From NCBI GenBank assembly GCA_000711775.1, contig ARYC01001476.1, forward strand, positions 1 to 64,000: DNA of 64,000 bases, given 5' to 3'. The first letter of the stretch is position 1. Each line of letters starts with the position of its first letter. The DNA is from Oxytricha trifallax. Taxonomy: Eukaryota > Ciliophora > Spirotrichea > Sporadotrichida > Oxytrichidae. The notes beneath the pieces were generated by a model. That model worked only from the letters and a program-made list of their open reading frames with translations. It did not search any database and was not told the DNA's origin. A program made the position numbers and the translations under genes. Shown piece after piece: positions 22,124 through 34,497 of this stretch.

Positions 22124-24236
22124 TGAGCCTATCTAAGCACGAACAAGAAATCAAGCAACTCTGATTACAACTAAATAGAATATAAGACTTCGAGCCATAC
22201 TGTGCCTACAGAATAATTGACTCAATAAACAAGAAAGAAATTCAAGCTAAAGATCTGTACTATTTCTTTGTGTATGAAACTTAAAATATTCATAATAAGA
22301 GTTATATGTAGTTAGGAGAAAGAACTATAAGCAGAGATTATTGATTCTGAGCTATTTATCAAACTATATGATGGGGAGAAGAAGGGATACTTAGATATTT
22401 ATAAGTAAGAAATTAAATATTAATGATAAATATTTAGCTTCTATTAAAAACATAATATAAGAAAGTAATGTAAAAATAAAATAATTAATGATTTATAATT
22501 AATTAAAGTTTATAATGCTGTTCCTTCGGTAAATCTAATATAATATCAACATACCGAAGAAATTAATTATTTAATTAAAATTACAAAAAAATGAAAAAAA
22601 TAATAATTAGACGAAGAAAAAACGGGAATGCCAATAAAATAAAAAGTAGAGAAAATAAGACATTTTCATTTTTTATTTACTTTTTAGTTATTATTTTTCA
22701 ACAACAAAATAACTTATTGGATCATTACTTCTTACCAAGAAAATATTTAGATTTAAGGGAATATGTAAGTCTTAAGCCTATCACAAATGCTAAAGAAAAA
22801 TTTACTCAAAAAGCTCACTAAGAGATGGTGAACATTATGGCAGAGATATTCTTTAAATAAGCGATTATTATAAATGTTCATAAAATTAGGGAGATCTAGT
22901 TTCATAAAACTGAATTTAAGAAGTTTGTGAAAATGTTATTGAGCAGAGATAACTTTGATATGGAATCAACAATGAACTCTATAGTAAAATAAAATTTATA
23001 AACCTCCTCAAGAGGTCCTATCCCAGGTTTTGTAGATACTAAAGGACTACAATAATTTTTCAAAAGAAATGGGTTTTATGCAACTTAAGATGACTTGATA
23101 GCATTCATAAAAAGGCTAGATTTAAACTATGATGATGCTATCTCTGCAAATGAACTTACTCGATATCTTATGCTTTTCTCTCAGCCAGGAGATTAATTAT
23201 AATTTCAAATCAATTCAATGAATGGTGATGAATCTTTTAAAGACTTGAATTTAACAAAATTTAACTCATAAAACTCTCAACTGAAAGAAAGCTAATATTC
23301 GATGGGAAAAAGCGTTCTCAAGTAGAAAAAAATCATAAATAAAACCACTTTCAAGAAAAAAGACAATCTCAATTTTAACTCCACTCTTATAAGTAAAAAA
23401 TCTATAAAAGGCAGAGAGCCTTTAAAATTTAGAGATCTCAATCTAGAATTATTTAGATCTATCTCCTTTTTAACAGATCATCAACAGAGAATCTCAACAT
23501 GACTTAAAAATCACAACTTAGCGCAAATCTAAGTTAAACAAGAGCACTTTAAAATTCAGAGTCACACAAGTTTCTTTCTGTAATGCAAAATTCATTAAAC
23601 ATGGAACTGACTTAGAAAAGTACAATGAAAAAATATCCAATCTTAAGTGACTATGAAAGTGAAGGAAATACAAAAGCAATAGTTAAAAATGCAAGGAAAA
23701 CTAGAATGGATGAGTTGCTTGATGAATGTTAGAGGAAGATTCATGAATTAGATATCTACCTAGAAAAAGTAAAATGCAAATTAGCTTTGAAAGTGGACTT
23801 TAACTGAGAGACTAATTTAGATTTTTGGATTTGGAGTGCAAATGCTTTGTAGATCACAATTATCTAAAGAATATGGAAATATCTAAATATAAGCATTCAA
23901 AATAGCAAAGAGATAGACTTGATAAAATCATTTATTAGATCTTATAATTAAGATTACGATGAGAAACTTCTTTTCACTGACATAGGGAGAGCTTTTTTAT
24001 CTAACAAATCTTAATATCAGTAATTGGTCGATGATAGGCTAGACTATTATCACGACCTTAGTAACTATGAAGAAATATTCTCTTTGGAAACTTAAAAACT
24101 CATTGGCTAAGTTTAGAAAATGCAGCTATACATCGAAAAAGCCAATAATGACATTACTAGATAGGTTGAGAATAAAGATATGATAGACGAGGAATTCGCA
24201 CTAGCTTTCCAAAGTATTAGCTCTGTTAGAAATTGA
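22124..24236 (+). CDS. EF-hand-type calcium-binding family protein, segmented
   Basis: The first block (22124-22430) reads MSLSKHEQEIKQL, then DFEPYCAYRIIDSINKKEIQ and IKLYDGEKKGYLDIY. The second (about 22700-23530) reads YLDLREYVSLKPITNAKEKF, FHKTEFKKFVKMLLSRDNF, PGFVDTKGLQQFFKRNGFYA, IAFIKRLDLNYDDAISANEL, TRYLMLFS. These resemble the repeated helix-loop-helix layout of the large ciliate EF-hand protein families, with several loops lacking the full set of acidic ligands. The C-terminal part (23.6-24.2 kb) is a coiled region ending at TGA 24234-24236. In-frame TGAs occur at 22163 and 23805. An AT-rich IES of about 260 bp separates the first two blocks and carries a hairpin (22524-22559). Confidence 0.65.
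22524..22559. repeat. Inverted repeat CTTCGGTA/TACCGAAG inside an IES
   Basis: Arms at 22524-22531 and 22552-22559 are perfect complements around a 20-base A/T loop. It lies in the eliminated interval of the EF-hand gene. No function is assigned. Confidence 0.5.
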
Positions 24237-24885
24237 ATCAAATCATTTAAATATTTTTTAATATGTACTATTACATATATAAGGATCAAATTGCTTTTCT
24301 ATTTATTTAGTATGAATTCTCTTTGATTAATTAAGAAAAATCTTTAATCCTTGTGAGTATGCGTAAACAATCCCCTAATCATTTAAAGAGAAATTTGGAT
24401 CCACTTTTTTGGATTTTACATCTGCTTGTTTCATAAAAAATTCATAATTTTCAAACACTTACAGGGAAACGAATTTCTCATATCCATTTTTTTCTAGAAT
24501 GTAATCGAGTACACTGCATCTGATTAATTATCCTCATTCTAATCAATATTTTACTAAGTAAATTCTGTATTATTACAATCTTGATTGTTGTAAGAATCAT
24601 TATCATAATAGTAAATCTTTTAGATTGATCTTAATTGTGATGATTAATGTTTCCTATGAATTAATATTGGCATCTTATTGTTACAGATGAAGAAAATAAA
24701 GGTGGTAAATGATTATTAAAATGATATTAGATTTAAGCTAACATATTTAAATTTGGAGAGAGACTTAAACATAAGGAGGGGTTCATATTATATTTTAATA
24801 TAATTAATGAATCTTAATTTATTTTGTTGGGTGTCTAGCTTTATTTTCCAAATGAAAAATTAATTATAAGTATTTAATCCTAATA
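24237..24885. other. Non-coding AT-rich DNA between genes
   Basis: No convincing coding frame, repeat or RNA motif seen between the EF-hand gene and the next plus-strand gene. Confidence 0.45.
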
Positions 24886-27790
24886 TCGAAAAGCTAAACA
24901 AAAAAACAAGGATTAAAATTGCTCTAGATCCATCATGTCTTCCAAGAATGCAATTAAAGTATGAATTTCAAGAAAATTAAGAAATTAATTCTATAAAACT
25001 AAATAAGAAATATCCAATCCATTAAACATTTAAAGATATTTCTGAAAACTTATCAGAGCAATATATTCAATCAAATTTGAAGCAGGAATTTGTCTATGAA
25101 AAGTAAAATAAGGATTAGATCAGCTATAAACAATCAAGAGTTAAAATTAATTGAATTATTTCACACCTCTTTAGAAGCGATTAAATTTTGGAAAATTAAA
25201 ATCAGATATTATTTAAAAAACAACTGCAATTTAAGACCAAAGTTTTTCTGTTAATATTCATAAGTAACAGTTACCAAAAATCTCTTTAGAGTAATAAGAT
25301 AAGATATACCATAATTAATATCAAGCAAAAGGTATGATAAATTGAAATAATTTATGAATTCTGACTTGCCTTTAATAAATCAATAGTATATCTACCCTCT
25401 ATATAGGTTTGACGTCGATTCATAGTAAAACACTATAAATTCTAGCAAACAAGAAATTTAATCGAGATCTCCATTAATCAATAATTAAGAATTTAATATG
25501 AAAGAATTTAAACCATCATCAAATGGTCTGAATTCTTTGAATCAAACGAGGAATGAAATTGAGATATCAAAAGATAATGATAATGTTAAAGCAACTCAAT
25601 CTATAAAGTCCAGGCAGTTTAAACTTTACAGATCCTAAAAGAATAATGGTAAGTCTTTCTAGAGTGTTAACGAATAAAGTTTGTATATATTAAATAGCTT
25701 TTTTACGGAGGATAAACCTTCTAGAAGGAGGGGTGCCTCCTCTTTAAATTCATTTTGGATATATACTAAATCTTTTTGGAACTTACTTTTTTAAACGTCA
25801 TGGTTCTTATAGAATATAATAAATATTTCACAATACAAAATTAATTATATAGTTGTCAAATTAATATATTTATATGAAAAATATTATCTCTTAGATTGAT
25901 GTATAAGCCTAAAACTAAAATTAAATAAAATGATTAATTTTTTCATTTAAAAATCTAATAATTTGTTTTTACTTATTCTAAGATTTTCAATTACTTATAT
26001 AAAAGTATAAATTATAAAAAACGCTTTTGACTTATTAAGTAAATAAAACCTTTTATTGTAAACAAAAACTTCTTATATCTTTAATAGGGATCCACCAAAT
26101 CATTCTTTGTTTTAAATAAAAAATAATTGTTATAATTTCTTCCCTCAATGAAAGCAAGAGGATCACTTTTGTACAAGTACTAAAGGCTTAAAAAGCAGAA
26201 TTATGAATCATTTTATAAAACAATTTATTTTTATCAGTCTACAATCAAAGTTTTGCTTAAGATTAAATTCAGCAAGACATCGTTTAGAAAAATAAATCCT
26301 TCAATATCTAAGAACACACAACTCAAACACTTATAGATAGATTCTAGCTTCCTTAACAAGATCTAAATTAATTTTGCAATAATTCCTTAAGTGTTTCAAG
26401 AAATATACATCACAGAAATTGATATGTGAATTACATGTCTACACAAACCACTCAAAGAAAATATATAGATAAATCATTTGATTTATAAGAGTCAATTCAA
26501 TTTTATCAGCCATGTTCTTCATCTATAAATTTGAATCCCCTAAGTAATGAATTTTCCACTAAAGTTTCTTATAATTAACATAAAATGATAGCAATAATGA
26601 ATAGATTATATAAGACTAGGAGATACTTGAGAAGTAATAAATACGGGAATTATGCCAGGAATATAAAAATAAAAGACTTAAGTAAATTGACTAAAGTGTT
26701 ATAAGAAGGAGTTAAATTCTTTCTAAAAGTCATTTATAAGATTTAATTATTGATATTATTACATTAATTATTATGCTGATTTAAATAGATATTGCATTAA
26801 CAAGAAAATTAAAGTAATTATTCATTTAAAAATTAAAGCAAAATTAGTTCAATATAAATAAAATGTAGATTGAACAAGTCATAACGAATAAATATGAATG
26901 GCTGATCTATAGACTCTGGGTTATAGAGAAGCCAGAGCCATAGCACTTCAATTTCAAAATATCAGAAATCATCATTTAATGTAATCCTTGCTAATAATCT
27001 AACAATTCTATTTTTTTACAAATTTTTATAGAATAAACAAGCCTTACTCGTTTTTCTTCTCATCTAAAGAAAGCAATTAAATTCTTAGAAAATATGAAAG
27101 AAAACATTCTAAGAAATTTGTTTATGAGAGTCTCCTAAAAAAATTTAAAGAAATCAGATCAAAGTGTTCCCGTGACCACAGCTTACTACTATAATGAAAG
27201 CAGGGATTAAATTGACATTTAACACAAACATATTTCCATCAATAACATCAGTAAGTCATAATTCTAATATTTATTATGCTATTATAATAGAGCAATTCAT
27301 TTTTGATTAGGATAAGCTGCACCTAGACTTACTAACTGAATATATTTCATCTACAGATAAACTAAAAAACATTGTGATTAAATGCGAATGGACTCCATTA
27401 CTTTGTCTAATTGAGGCTAGAGAGAATCATTTATTAATAGATAAAAATATTAACTTAAAATAGATATATAACTTATTAAAATTTGAACAATAGTATGATG
27501 AAACTATTTCATAAGTTCAAAGAGTAGCGACATATAAGGGTCCTATTGGACTGTCGAATTAGTAAAAAGAGGTGTCCAATTTCAAAAATAAAGACATAGA
27601 AAAAGCATGCTCTATGATATAGAATAAATTAGCATAGTCAGACATTGTGATTTATTAAGCTATTTATTAATTCAAAATTAAGAAAAGTGTCTAGTATTTA
27701 ATAGGGGTATCAAATATTCATGCTGAAATAGAGTTGCACAAAAACAAATTAGTTTTTGATATTTATTTTAATTTTCATTAACTTAAAAAG
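24886..27790 (+). CDS. Large basic Gln/Asn-rich hypothetical protein, segmented
   Basis: A succession of plus-strand coding blocks: IKIALDPSCLPRMQLKYEFQ (24.92 kb), MKEFKPSSNGLNSLNQTRNE (25.50 kb), SFNIQEHTTQTLIDRFQLPQ (26.30 kb), YIDKSFDLQESIQFYQPCSS (26.46 kb), LYKTRRYLRSNKYGNYARNI (26.61 kb), and a well-behaved C-terminal block DKLHLDLLTEYISSTDKLKN, IVIKCEWTPLLCLIEARENH, KACSMIQNKLAQSDIVIYQA (27.31-27.70 kb). Much of the Gln comes from TAA/TAG. Very AT-rich gaps at 25.8-26.1 and 26.75-26.87 kb are probable IESs. I recognise no domain. No Met start or terminal TGA is secure, and the blocks may come from more than one gene. Confidence 0.5.
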
Positions 27791-28890
27791 TTAAGTAAAA
27801 GGTCGTAACGAGGAGGGACAGTCGAACCGTTCTAATCAAGAGGCAAGTATTTTTGCCTCACTAGTCCGAAAAGCGAACTTCCCCCTCCTGGATCGTAGGA
27901 TCCGGAGGTGTGTTTTAACAAAGAAGTACATACATACTCACGAGTGGCCATAATCATAGAGTATGTCAGATTTGACACCCTTAAGTCAGTACTATCTTTT
28001 AGCATCCGTTCACAACCCAGCTAGGTACTAAACCTAACCCTAGCGCAACCAGAGCACTCACTCAATATTAGATTTTCTTAATTTTCGAATTGATTATCTA
28101 GAGTCTAGTCACAATCAACCAACATAAATCGACGAGCTTACGTCCAATTAGCTCGTCTACCCAGCTCCAAACCAACCACCCAAAAGTCCACTCTCTGTTC
28201 ATGATGACATTTTTACCTTCAACTAGGCATGAGGCCTGACCGAACAAATTCAGTCATATAGTTTTAAACATCTCTCAAACAGTACTATACCTATAAAAAG
28301 TCTTAACAAACAAATAAGACTGCAGAACACTGTCACTAAAAACCTCATAACAACAATTAATCTCCTTCATTAACAGATTCCTAACCTCAGAAATGACTTT
28401 ACAATCAAGACACCTACCACCATTTTCCCTACTACATAAGGGAATACACAAAGATACGTTTTGGAAGGAATCACTCCCTGATTTTCTCTACAAATACGTC
28501 ACTGCCATCGATAGTGACTAAATTTCATATTATATAGGAAATTTTAGAACAGAAAACAATTAGAGAATCACCCAAGGTACCAATACATTTGACCAAAGAT
28601 ATGATGGGAATCACCCAAATAATATCAAGATACTTATTACTAAAACTTAATACCTAGTCAACTAACAAAGTACCTAACAGGGAACAAACATTAACAACAC
28701 CAAGAAAAGTATACCACAACCTAAACAACAATACAATAACTCTGGCCCAAAGCCAGAGAAAAACTTTTGAAAACCCCTAAATCCCTAAACCCCATAGATT
28801 TTGACATAAAATCTGGATATTAACCACTGAAATTAAAGAATGTTACTAAATAGGTTATAAAAGATTTGGGACTTTTTATACTATATAATA
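27790..28890. other. C/A-rich, hairpin-rich non-coding island
   Basis: Unlike the surrounding A/T-rich sequence, this 1.1 kb is C- and A-rich and G-poor on the plus strand. It contains several perfect stems: GAGGCAA/TTGCCTC-type at 27840-27859, GACGAGCT/AGCTCGTC at 28131-28157, GTCACT/AGTGAC at 28498-28518, CTCTGGC/GCCAGAG at 28740-28758. Near its right edge is a degenerate telomere-like string (28768-28792, CCCCTAAATCCCTAAACCCC). I see no credible protein. It could be a structured RNA gene, a decayed element or a germline repeat. Confidence 0.55.
27812..27888 (-). ncRNA. tRNA-like cloverleaf candidate (77 nt)
   Basis: Read on the minus strand, GGAGGG at the 5' end pairs with CCCTCC at the 3' end, 77 nt apart. 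Between them are three hairpins in tRNA order: AGTTCG/CGGACT (D-arm position, needs one G-U pair that exists only on this strand), GAGGCAA/TTGCCTC (anticodon-arm position, 6-base loop) and ACGG-TTCGA-CTGT (T-arm position, TTCGA loop). Arm and loop sizes are not canonical, no anticodon can be assigned, and CCA is absent. Upstream, CCTCCGGATC ... GATCCaGGAGG offers an alternative pairing for the 5' arm. This could be a degenerate tRNA or SINE head, or chance structure. Confidence 0.35.
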
Positions 28891-28909
28891 ATAAAAATTT
28901 AATTAAAAG

Positions 28910-31640
28910 ATGTTTCAGGAAGTGAGTTTATTTGATTTGAAAATCAACGGGAGATGGTGTCCAATATGCAATCTTCCAGACTGCATGGAAAACAGCTACA
29001 GAACTCTGAGAGCCTTTGATGAAACTATGCAAGAACTCCAAGAATATGTTGAGTTCGGAGTTTATGATGGAATTAGTTCCATAGATAGCGAAGAAGAAGA
29101 AGAAGAGATTCAGAAACATGTACTCAATTTCTACAGAGAAAGAGTATAGCTTAGACAGTTGTGGGCTCACAAAAATAGATTATTTTGAGTTAATTTTTCA
29201 AAAATTAATTAAAATATATCATGAGATGGGCAACCAGAGAGATTGAACAGATCAGATGATTTAAATAATATTAAAAGGGCTTGTCCCTTAAGTGCTTTAA
29301 AGCTTATTGATCGGGGCTCCCCAGAGACCTCAATGTGATCAAATTATTATTATTATTATTAGTTTTTGATAAATAAGTGGTGTTAAACCTTTCTGAAGAG
29401 GAAAATAATTAGCTATTCAAAGCTGTATAAACTTTAAATTAAGAAGTAAAACAAGCATTGACAATTAATGATAGAAAAAAAGAAAATTAGCTAGAATTAT
29501 AAGACATGAAGTTGAAAACTAAATGCACGTTTTGTGAGAGAAAATTAAAACAAGGAATTAATGAAAATCATGAATTGATTATAAAATTCATACTAAGTCT
29601 CCTCAATGATTTCAAGTTGTTAGTTAAGGACTTGTCCAAGCATTCTAATAAGTTCACAATGATGAATAGGCAGAGAGTGAGTATCAATACTTCTAGGAAA
29701 TCAGAATAAAATTATCTAACTCTGTTAATCCATTCCCATTAATGCAGATATTTAGTGACTTGAATATAAACTAATAACTAAAGAGAATGAAAGAGTCACA
29801 GCATTGGATTTATGATTCAATACCTACTTGCCCCGCCTGCTATCAATCTATATATTAAACTAGAAATGAAATAAGTAATGGGGATTTATTGAAAGTACAA
29901 TTAACCATCAAGTAGAATGATCAGATTATTAGCAAAATTAAAAGAATTATTTATTTACTGTGCAATATCTGGAAGATAGATCTGACTAGGTCTAATGAAG
30001 ATGGTTTCAAGAAAAATATGAGAATAACTAAAGAGTTTAAAGTGGACAAAACCATATTGAAAATTGAAGATAAAATTAATAAATTGAGAGATAAGCTATT
30101 AAATTTATGTTGAATATCAAGACAGCTAGAGAATTCAAAGTCAGATCATTTTAGGCTTAAAATAAGACTATATTTTTATTATTAAAAAAAGTCAACTTAT
30201 AAGATTATTGAATCTAAAAGGCTAATTTTGAAGGATAACTAGATTAAGAGACCAAAATCATGTTTACTATAAAATTCTATCGGTACTTCTTGCTTAACTT
30301 CACGATAGAAATCAAATTTCTAAATGGTTAAGGAGCATTCAAAGTTACCTATGATATCTAGCTCTACTATAATATATAATTATTAAACAGAAAAAAAATC
30401 ACTGCAGATGCTTTAAAGCTCAGTAGTATGAACACTTTTGATAAAACTTAATTAGACAGTTAGCAGTAAATAATCAAGAGAAATATATAATAATTAACTG
30501 AAGGGAAAGAATATAATAAAATAAGTGAACACTCTCAAAAATACTCTCACTTATCAAAAATTATATTTAAAGAAATGCTTTGTAAAAATTATTATAAACA
30601 TTAATAGGAATTGCAAAATGAGTAAAGTAAAGTCATAGTGCTTTGCCTTAAACTGTAAGGACTTATAGAAATATTATTCATAAATCAATTGATTTAGTGG
30701 CTAAAGAGCAGTTAACATAAAGAAATTATAAGCCAAATGTGAATAAAGATAACTTTAATTTCAAGCTTGATAAACTCAAAACAATTATATAATCTGCATA
30801 ACAAAGTCTTTCTTTGCCATCATTTTCCTTTATCAATAGTAATTATTTTTTAAATAATCACTAAAGGGATCATTAGTACCAGGTGAAAATTTCAAATGAG
30901 CGATGCAAGAAGAGAAAGACTTCTTGACATTCAAAAGAGAGAACAACTCAAGGGACTCCTCATAAACAAATTCAAATTATTTAATGTTTTACATTATTCA
31001 TAATAATTTATTTATGATTAATTATTTAAGATTGATTTACTCTGAGATTGATGAGGATGACTAATTTAAATCTTTCATAAACCTATTTTTATTAAGAATA
31101 AAAGCAAGCTCTTCTAAATGTGTAGAATATTTGTAAAATTATTATATAAATTTCCAACACAAAAGAAGGTTGAGGACAAAGAACAATTCAAGCAAGAGGT
31201 TGATCTTAAATTATTATAATTTTAGATTGATTTTGAAAGACAGATGCACCAAAAAAAGAGAAGACAAGAGAAGGAGAGATTGTTATGTATTAAGACAAAA
31301 GGCTAAGACTGCCGAGGAAAGAGAAAGGGAGAGATAATCATTAATGTCCAATTAAATTATAATAATGATATTCTAAATTTAGCATTCAATTGCTCTTAAA
31401 TTTTACACTTAAAATATAAAGCTTAATTCAAGATTCAATAAACCTTAGACTCCAATAGTACAGCTTGATCCCAAAGTAGTTAATAGTTTTTAAGAGAGAA
31501 TATTATTCCAGAGAAAAGCAGGATAAACATTTTAAAGAGAAACTTGTCAAATGAATCTAAAAATTAAAATATTATAGCCTAGGATTGCAAAGTATAATGG
31601 AATGGGAAAATCAATGAAATTGCATATTAGAGAAGTAAGT
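28910..31640 (+). CDS. Cys-motif, coiled-coil hypothetical protein, interleaved with the next gene
   Basis: Starts MFQEVSLFDLKINGRW at 28910, followed immediately by CPICNLPDC. Further CxxC pairs appear at CTFCERKL (29.53 kb) and CPACYQSI (29.83 kb), suggesting zinc-binding sites. Later blocks are LKVQLTIKQNDQIISKIKRI, KTAREFKVRSFQAQNKTIFL, MFTIKFYRYFLLNFTIEIKF (30.1-30.3 kb), SLSLPSFSFINSNYFLNN (30.8 kb), YSEIDEDDQFKSFINLF and EQFKQEVDLKLLQFQIDFER (31.03-31.25 kb) and KPQTPIVQLDPKVVNSFQER (31.44 kb). The last blocks lie inside an IES of the 30896-34249 gene. The family is unknown. Several frame breaks; the end is not secure. Confidence 0.5.
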
Positions 31641-34249
31641 TAATTTTTATTGTTAAAAGAATTTAAAATTAGGTGTGCTTAATATCGAAAACACTCTTAA
31701 TCTCTCTCTTTCAGCAAGTTAGATCAATTTTGGGTTAAAATTGCTCTAAAATATTACCAAAATTTAAAATTTCATTCTAATGTAATGACGTGATGAATTA
31801 TACTATGGATGTAGTGTCTAATAAAATTCTAAAATCGCTTTTTCTAACAGCTTAATGTTACTTAACATACAATGGAAATTTATTGAATTATATTTTATTT
31901 ACATTCTCCAATTCAGTAATACTAATTAGTTTTTTCATTTAATTATTATAAAAATTTACTTAAAACAAGCAAATAAAGCGATACTAATATATTAAGAATC
32001 TCTAAAACAAATTAATCTAGTAGGAAGAGCTTTATATTTAAGAAAAATCGAACTCAAAATATTATATAAATTAATTAGGGGAAATAGAATTAGGTGAATA
32101 AAAAAGAAATAATTAATAACTAATAATTTATTAATTTATATTAAAAGTATAAATAGATTTTGGATCACAGTCTATTGTGCTAGTGTAGATTCAATTAAAT
32201 AAATTAATTTATTTTTAATTCTTCATAATACATTATTTGAAACAGTTAGTAATAACAATTATGGCGACTCTATCACAAAAGGGATTGTTATGTATTTTAT
32301 AAAAATTATACTATAGTTTACAAATTCAAGGTCAAGTATGGCGACAAACCATCTCTTGCTGGTTATATCGATAATGAAGAGTAAAAATTATCTAAAACGA
32401 TAGATTAACAGAAGAAATCTTGAAAAAGCTGGATGACAGAATCTTAAGAGTGGCTGAATTAAGAGACAAAAATTGGATATCTTGGATAATCGCAAATCAA
32501 TCAGATCAACTGGGTCAAGACAGATCAACAGAGGTGGCTCTGTAAGATTAGGAACTCATGGTCAGCAGAGATAAGAGGGCGATGCTGGTTTGGATATTGA
32601 GACCAGATCAGTTGCAAGATCAAGAACGTCAGGGGCTAGTAAATCTCCAAGACATCAAAGCACCAAGAAGCACTTGTCCAAGGCAGGCAATTCGACTAAC
32701 TTTCCATGACATCATCCCAAGCATAAAAGACAGAAGTTTACTCTGAGATTGAAAGTCATTTCATAACTATTATTATACTGGATTTTAATGGATTGCTATT
32801 TATAAGTTCAATACATTTTTGCATTACGAAGAATAACTTACTCATAATTATATAGGAGTGAAGCTCTTCTAAGAGACAAAGAAAGAAAAAGATTAATTAT
32901 AGAAGAGCTTGAAAAGCAATTATACGAGAAGAAAGGCAAAAAGCAGAGTGAAACTGAGGAAAGTAAAATGTACGAAAAATTACAAGACCAACATATTAGA
33001 TTGCTTGAAGAAAGAGAAGTTAAAAAATAATAAGAAATGAAGAGGAAAATTATGCAAGAGAAGAGTTCTCATGATAAGCAATTATATGAAGAGAAACACA
33101 AAAAGAATTTTGTAATCAGATTTCAGATAAATTATAAAGTTTATGTTGATTTTGTTAGAAGACTGTAAATAAAGTGAGATGGATTAGGAAAACATTTATA
33201 AATTACAGAAGGAGGACTTATAGAAAATTTTAACAGAAAATGAGAGACAAATTTCTTATTTTTTAGCATAAAACAGAGATAGGAAGATATCAAGGCCCAA
33301 TAGTAATATACTCGCATGCTTGAAAAACAAGAATAAGATCACCTGAATAAATTTAAGGCAAGAGAACAAAGAGCCTAAGAATTCATGAATCGCTTGGCGG
33401 ACACAGTATTAAGAACACGGATGATAGAGCCAGAGAAGAAGAAGACAAGATAAGACGCTATGAAATGGAGAAGGAAATGAGTGAGAGAATGGAAGACGAG
33501 AAGAAATTCAACAAGGTAAAGTCTGAGCAGAGAATAAACTCTGGAATTTATTATGTTATTTTTTCAAAAAATTTATATTAAAATGAAATTATTTTGTATT
33601 TTTTAGTTATACAATATAAATTTAAGGTGTTTGAATAAATCTATTGATCTAACTAATTCAGTTAAACATACTTTTTTATGTGAAATCTTCGTATAAAAAA
33701 TTATTATCTAAAATAAATTTAAAAGTACTTAGATTATTATTATAAATATATAATCAAATGAAACCTATATTAAAATAGGATATTGATAATTTGTTCTACT
33801 TTTAGCAAAAGAAAATATATTTTTTCTTTATTCGTTTGTATATTAATTAATTTATATAATGGAGCAGTAAAATTTATACAATCCTTCCTATAAATTCTAA
33901 TTATATAATAAATTTTAGTAAAAGAATAATTTATTTATTTTGAATGAGAGACTTCCTTGCTAAGCAAATGAATGAGAAGAAGCACAGAGAGGACATGGAG
34001 AAGGCTTCGATTGATGAACAGGCTGTGATGAGGAAACAAGACTACAGAAACTACAACGAGGAGGAGAGAAGACTCAACGACAAGATTAACAAGATCAACA
34101 AGGAAAACGCTGATTTCTTGAAGAGGCAGATGGACGACAAACATGCCAAGCAACGTGCAAAGATGAACAAGCAGGAGTTCTTACTTAACAAGCCACTTCT
34201 CAAGGAGATCAACGAGAAGAAGAGAGCCACTCAGTATGGGGTTCATTGA
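30896..34249 (+). CDS. Ciliary trichohyalin-like coiled-coil protein, segmented
   Basis: Block 1 (30896-30975) reads MSDARRERLLDIQKREQLKG. Block 2 begins at 32330 with the same ten bases ACAAATTCAA; joining there gives KFKVKYGDKPSLAGYIDNEE in frame. It continues RLTEEILKKLDDRILRVAEL, QINRGGSVRLGTHGQQRQEG, then highly charged helix EALLRDKERKRLIIEELEKQ (32.86 kb), MYEKLQDQHIRLLEEREVKK, EFMNRLADTV and EEEDKIRRYEMEKEMSERME (33.4 kb), and the final block DFLAKQMNEKKHREDMEKAS to KPLLKEINEKKRATQYGVH with TGA at 34247-34249. This fits a long coiled-coil family widespread in ciliates, probably axonemal or basal-body. IESs lie at about 30976-32339, 33110-33250 and 33520-33945. Three one-base losses break the frame (two in A runs). 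Confidence 0.72.
30976..32339 (+). other. IES (1364 bp, 10-bp pointer ACAAATTCAA) containing blocks of another gene
   Basis: Pointer copies at 30966-30975 and 32330-32339 are identical over 10 bases, and removal of one copy with the intervening DNA restores the reading frame INKFKVKYG. Coding-looking blocks of the Cys-motif gene lie inside at about 31.03-31.64 kb; the remainder is A/T-rich with no gene. Confidence 0.8.
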
Positions 34250-34497
34250 GAGACAATGAGTCAGTCATGCAACACTAATTTTATTCACACACTCTGATAA
34301 CAATATACATACACTGCATTAAATCAACTATTTTATATTATTTTCATTTAAGAAACTTCATTTTCAAACTATAGTCCATATTAACATTCAGTTTAAATGT
34401 TATGATTGTATGATACTTAGAATAAAGCTCAATGATTTATTTAGATATTAACTAGAGTTTGCTGATGATATTATAGTTAAAATGATAGGAATGTAAC
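34250..34497. other. Short intergenic gap between convergent genes
   Basis: A/T-rich with nothing recognisable between the TGA of the coiled-coil gene and the TGA of the minus-strand small gene. Confidence 0.5.

Noticed and set aside
27960..28810. Long minus-strand frame, open if TAA, TAG and TGA are all sense, suggesting a mitochondrial insertion
   Set aside because: With all three stops read as sense any frame is open. The predicted residues are what G/T-rich DNA gives by chance, and no mitochondrial protein motif appears.
33944..34249. Independent 101-residue gene starting MRDFLAKQMNEKKHRED
   Set aside because: It is the last block of the 30896-34249 coiled-coil gene; the Met is internal in that family.
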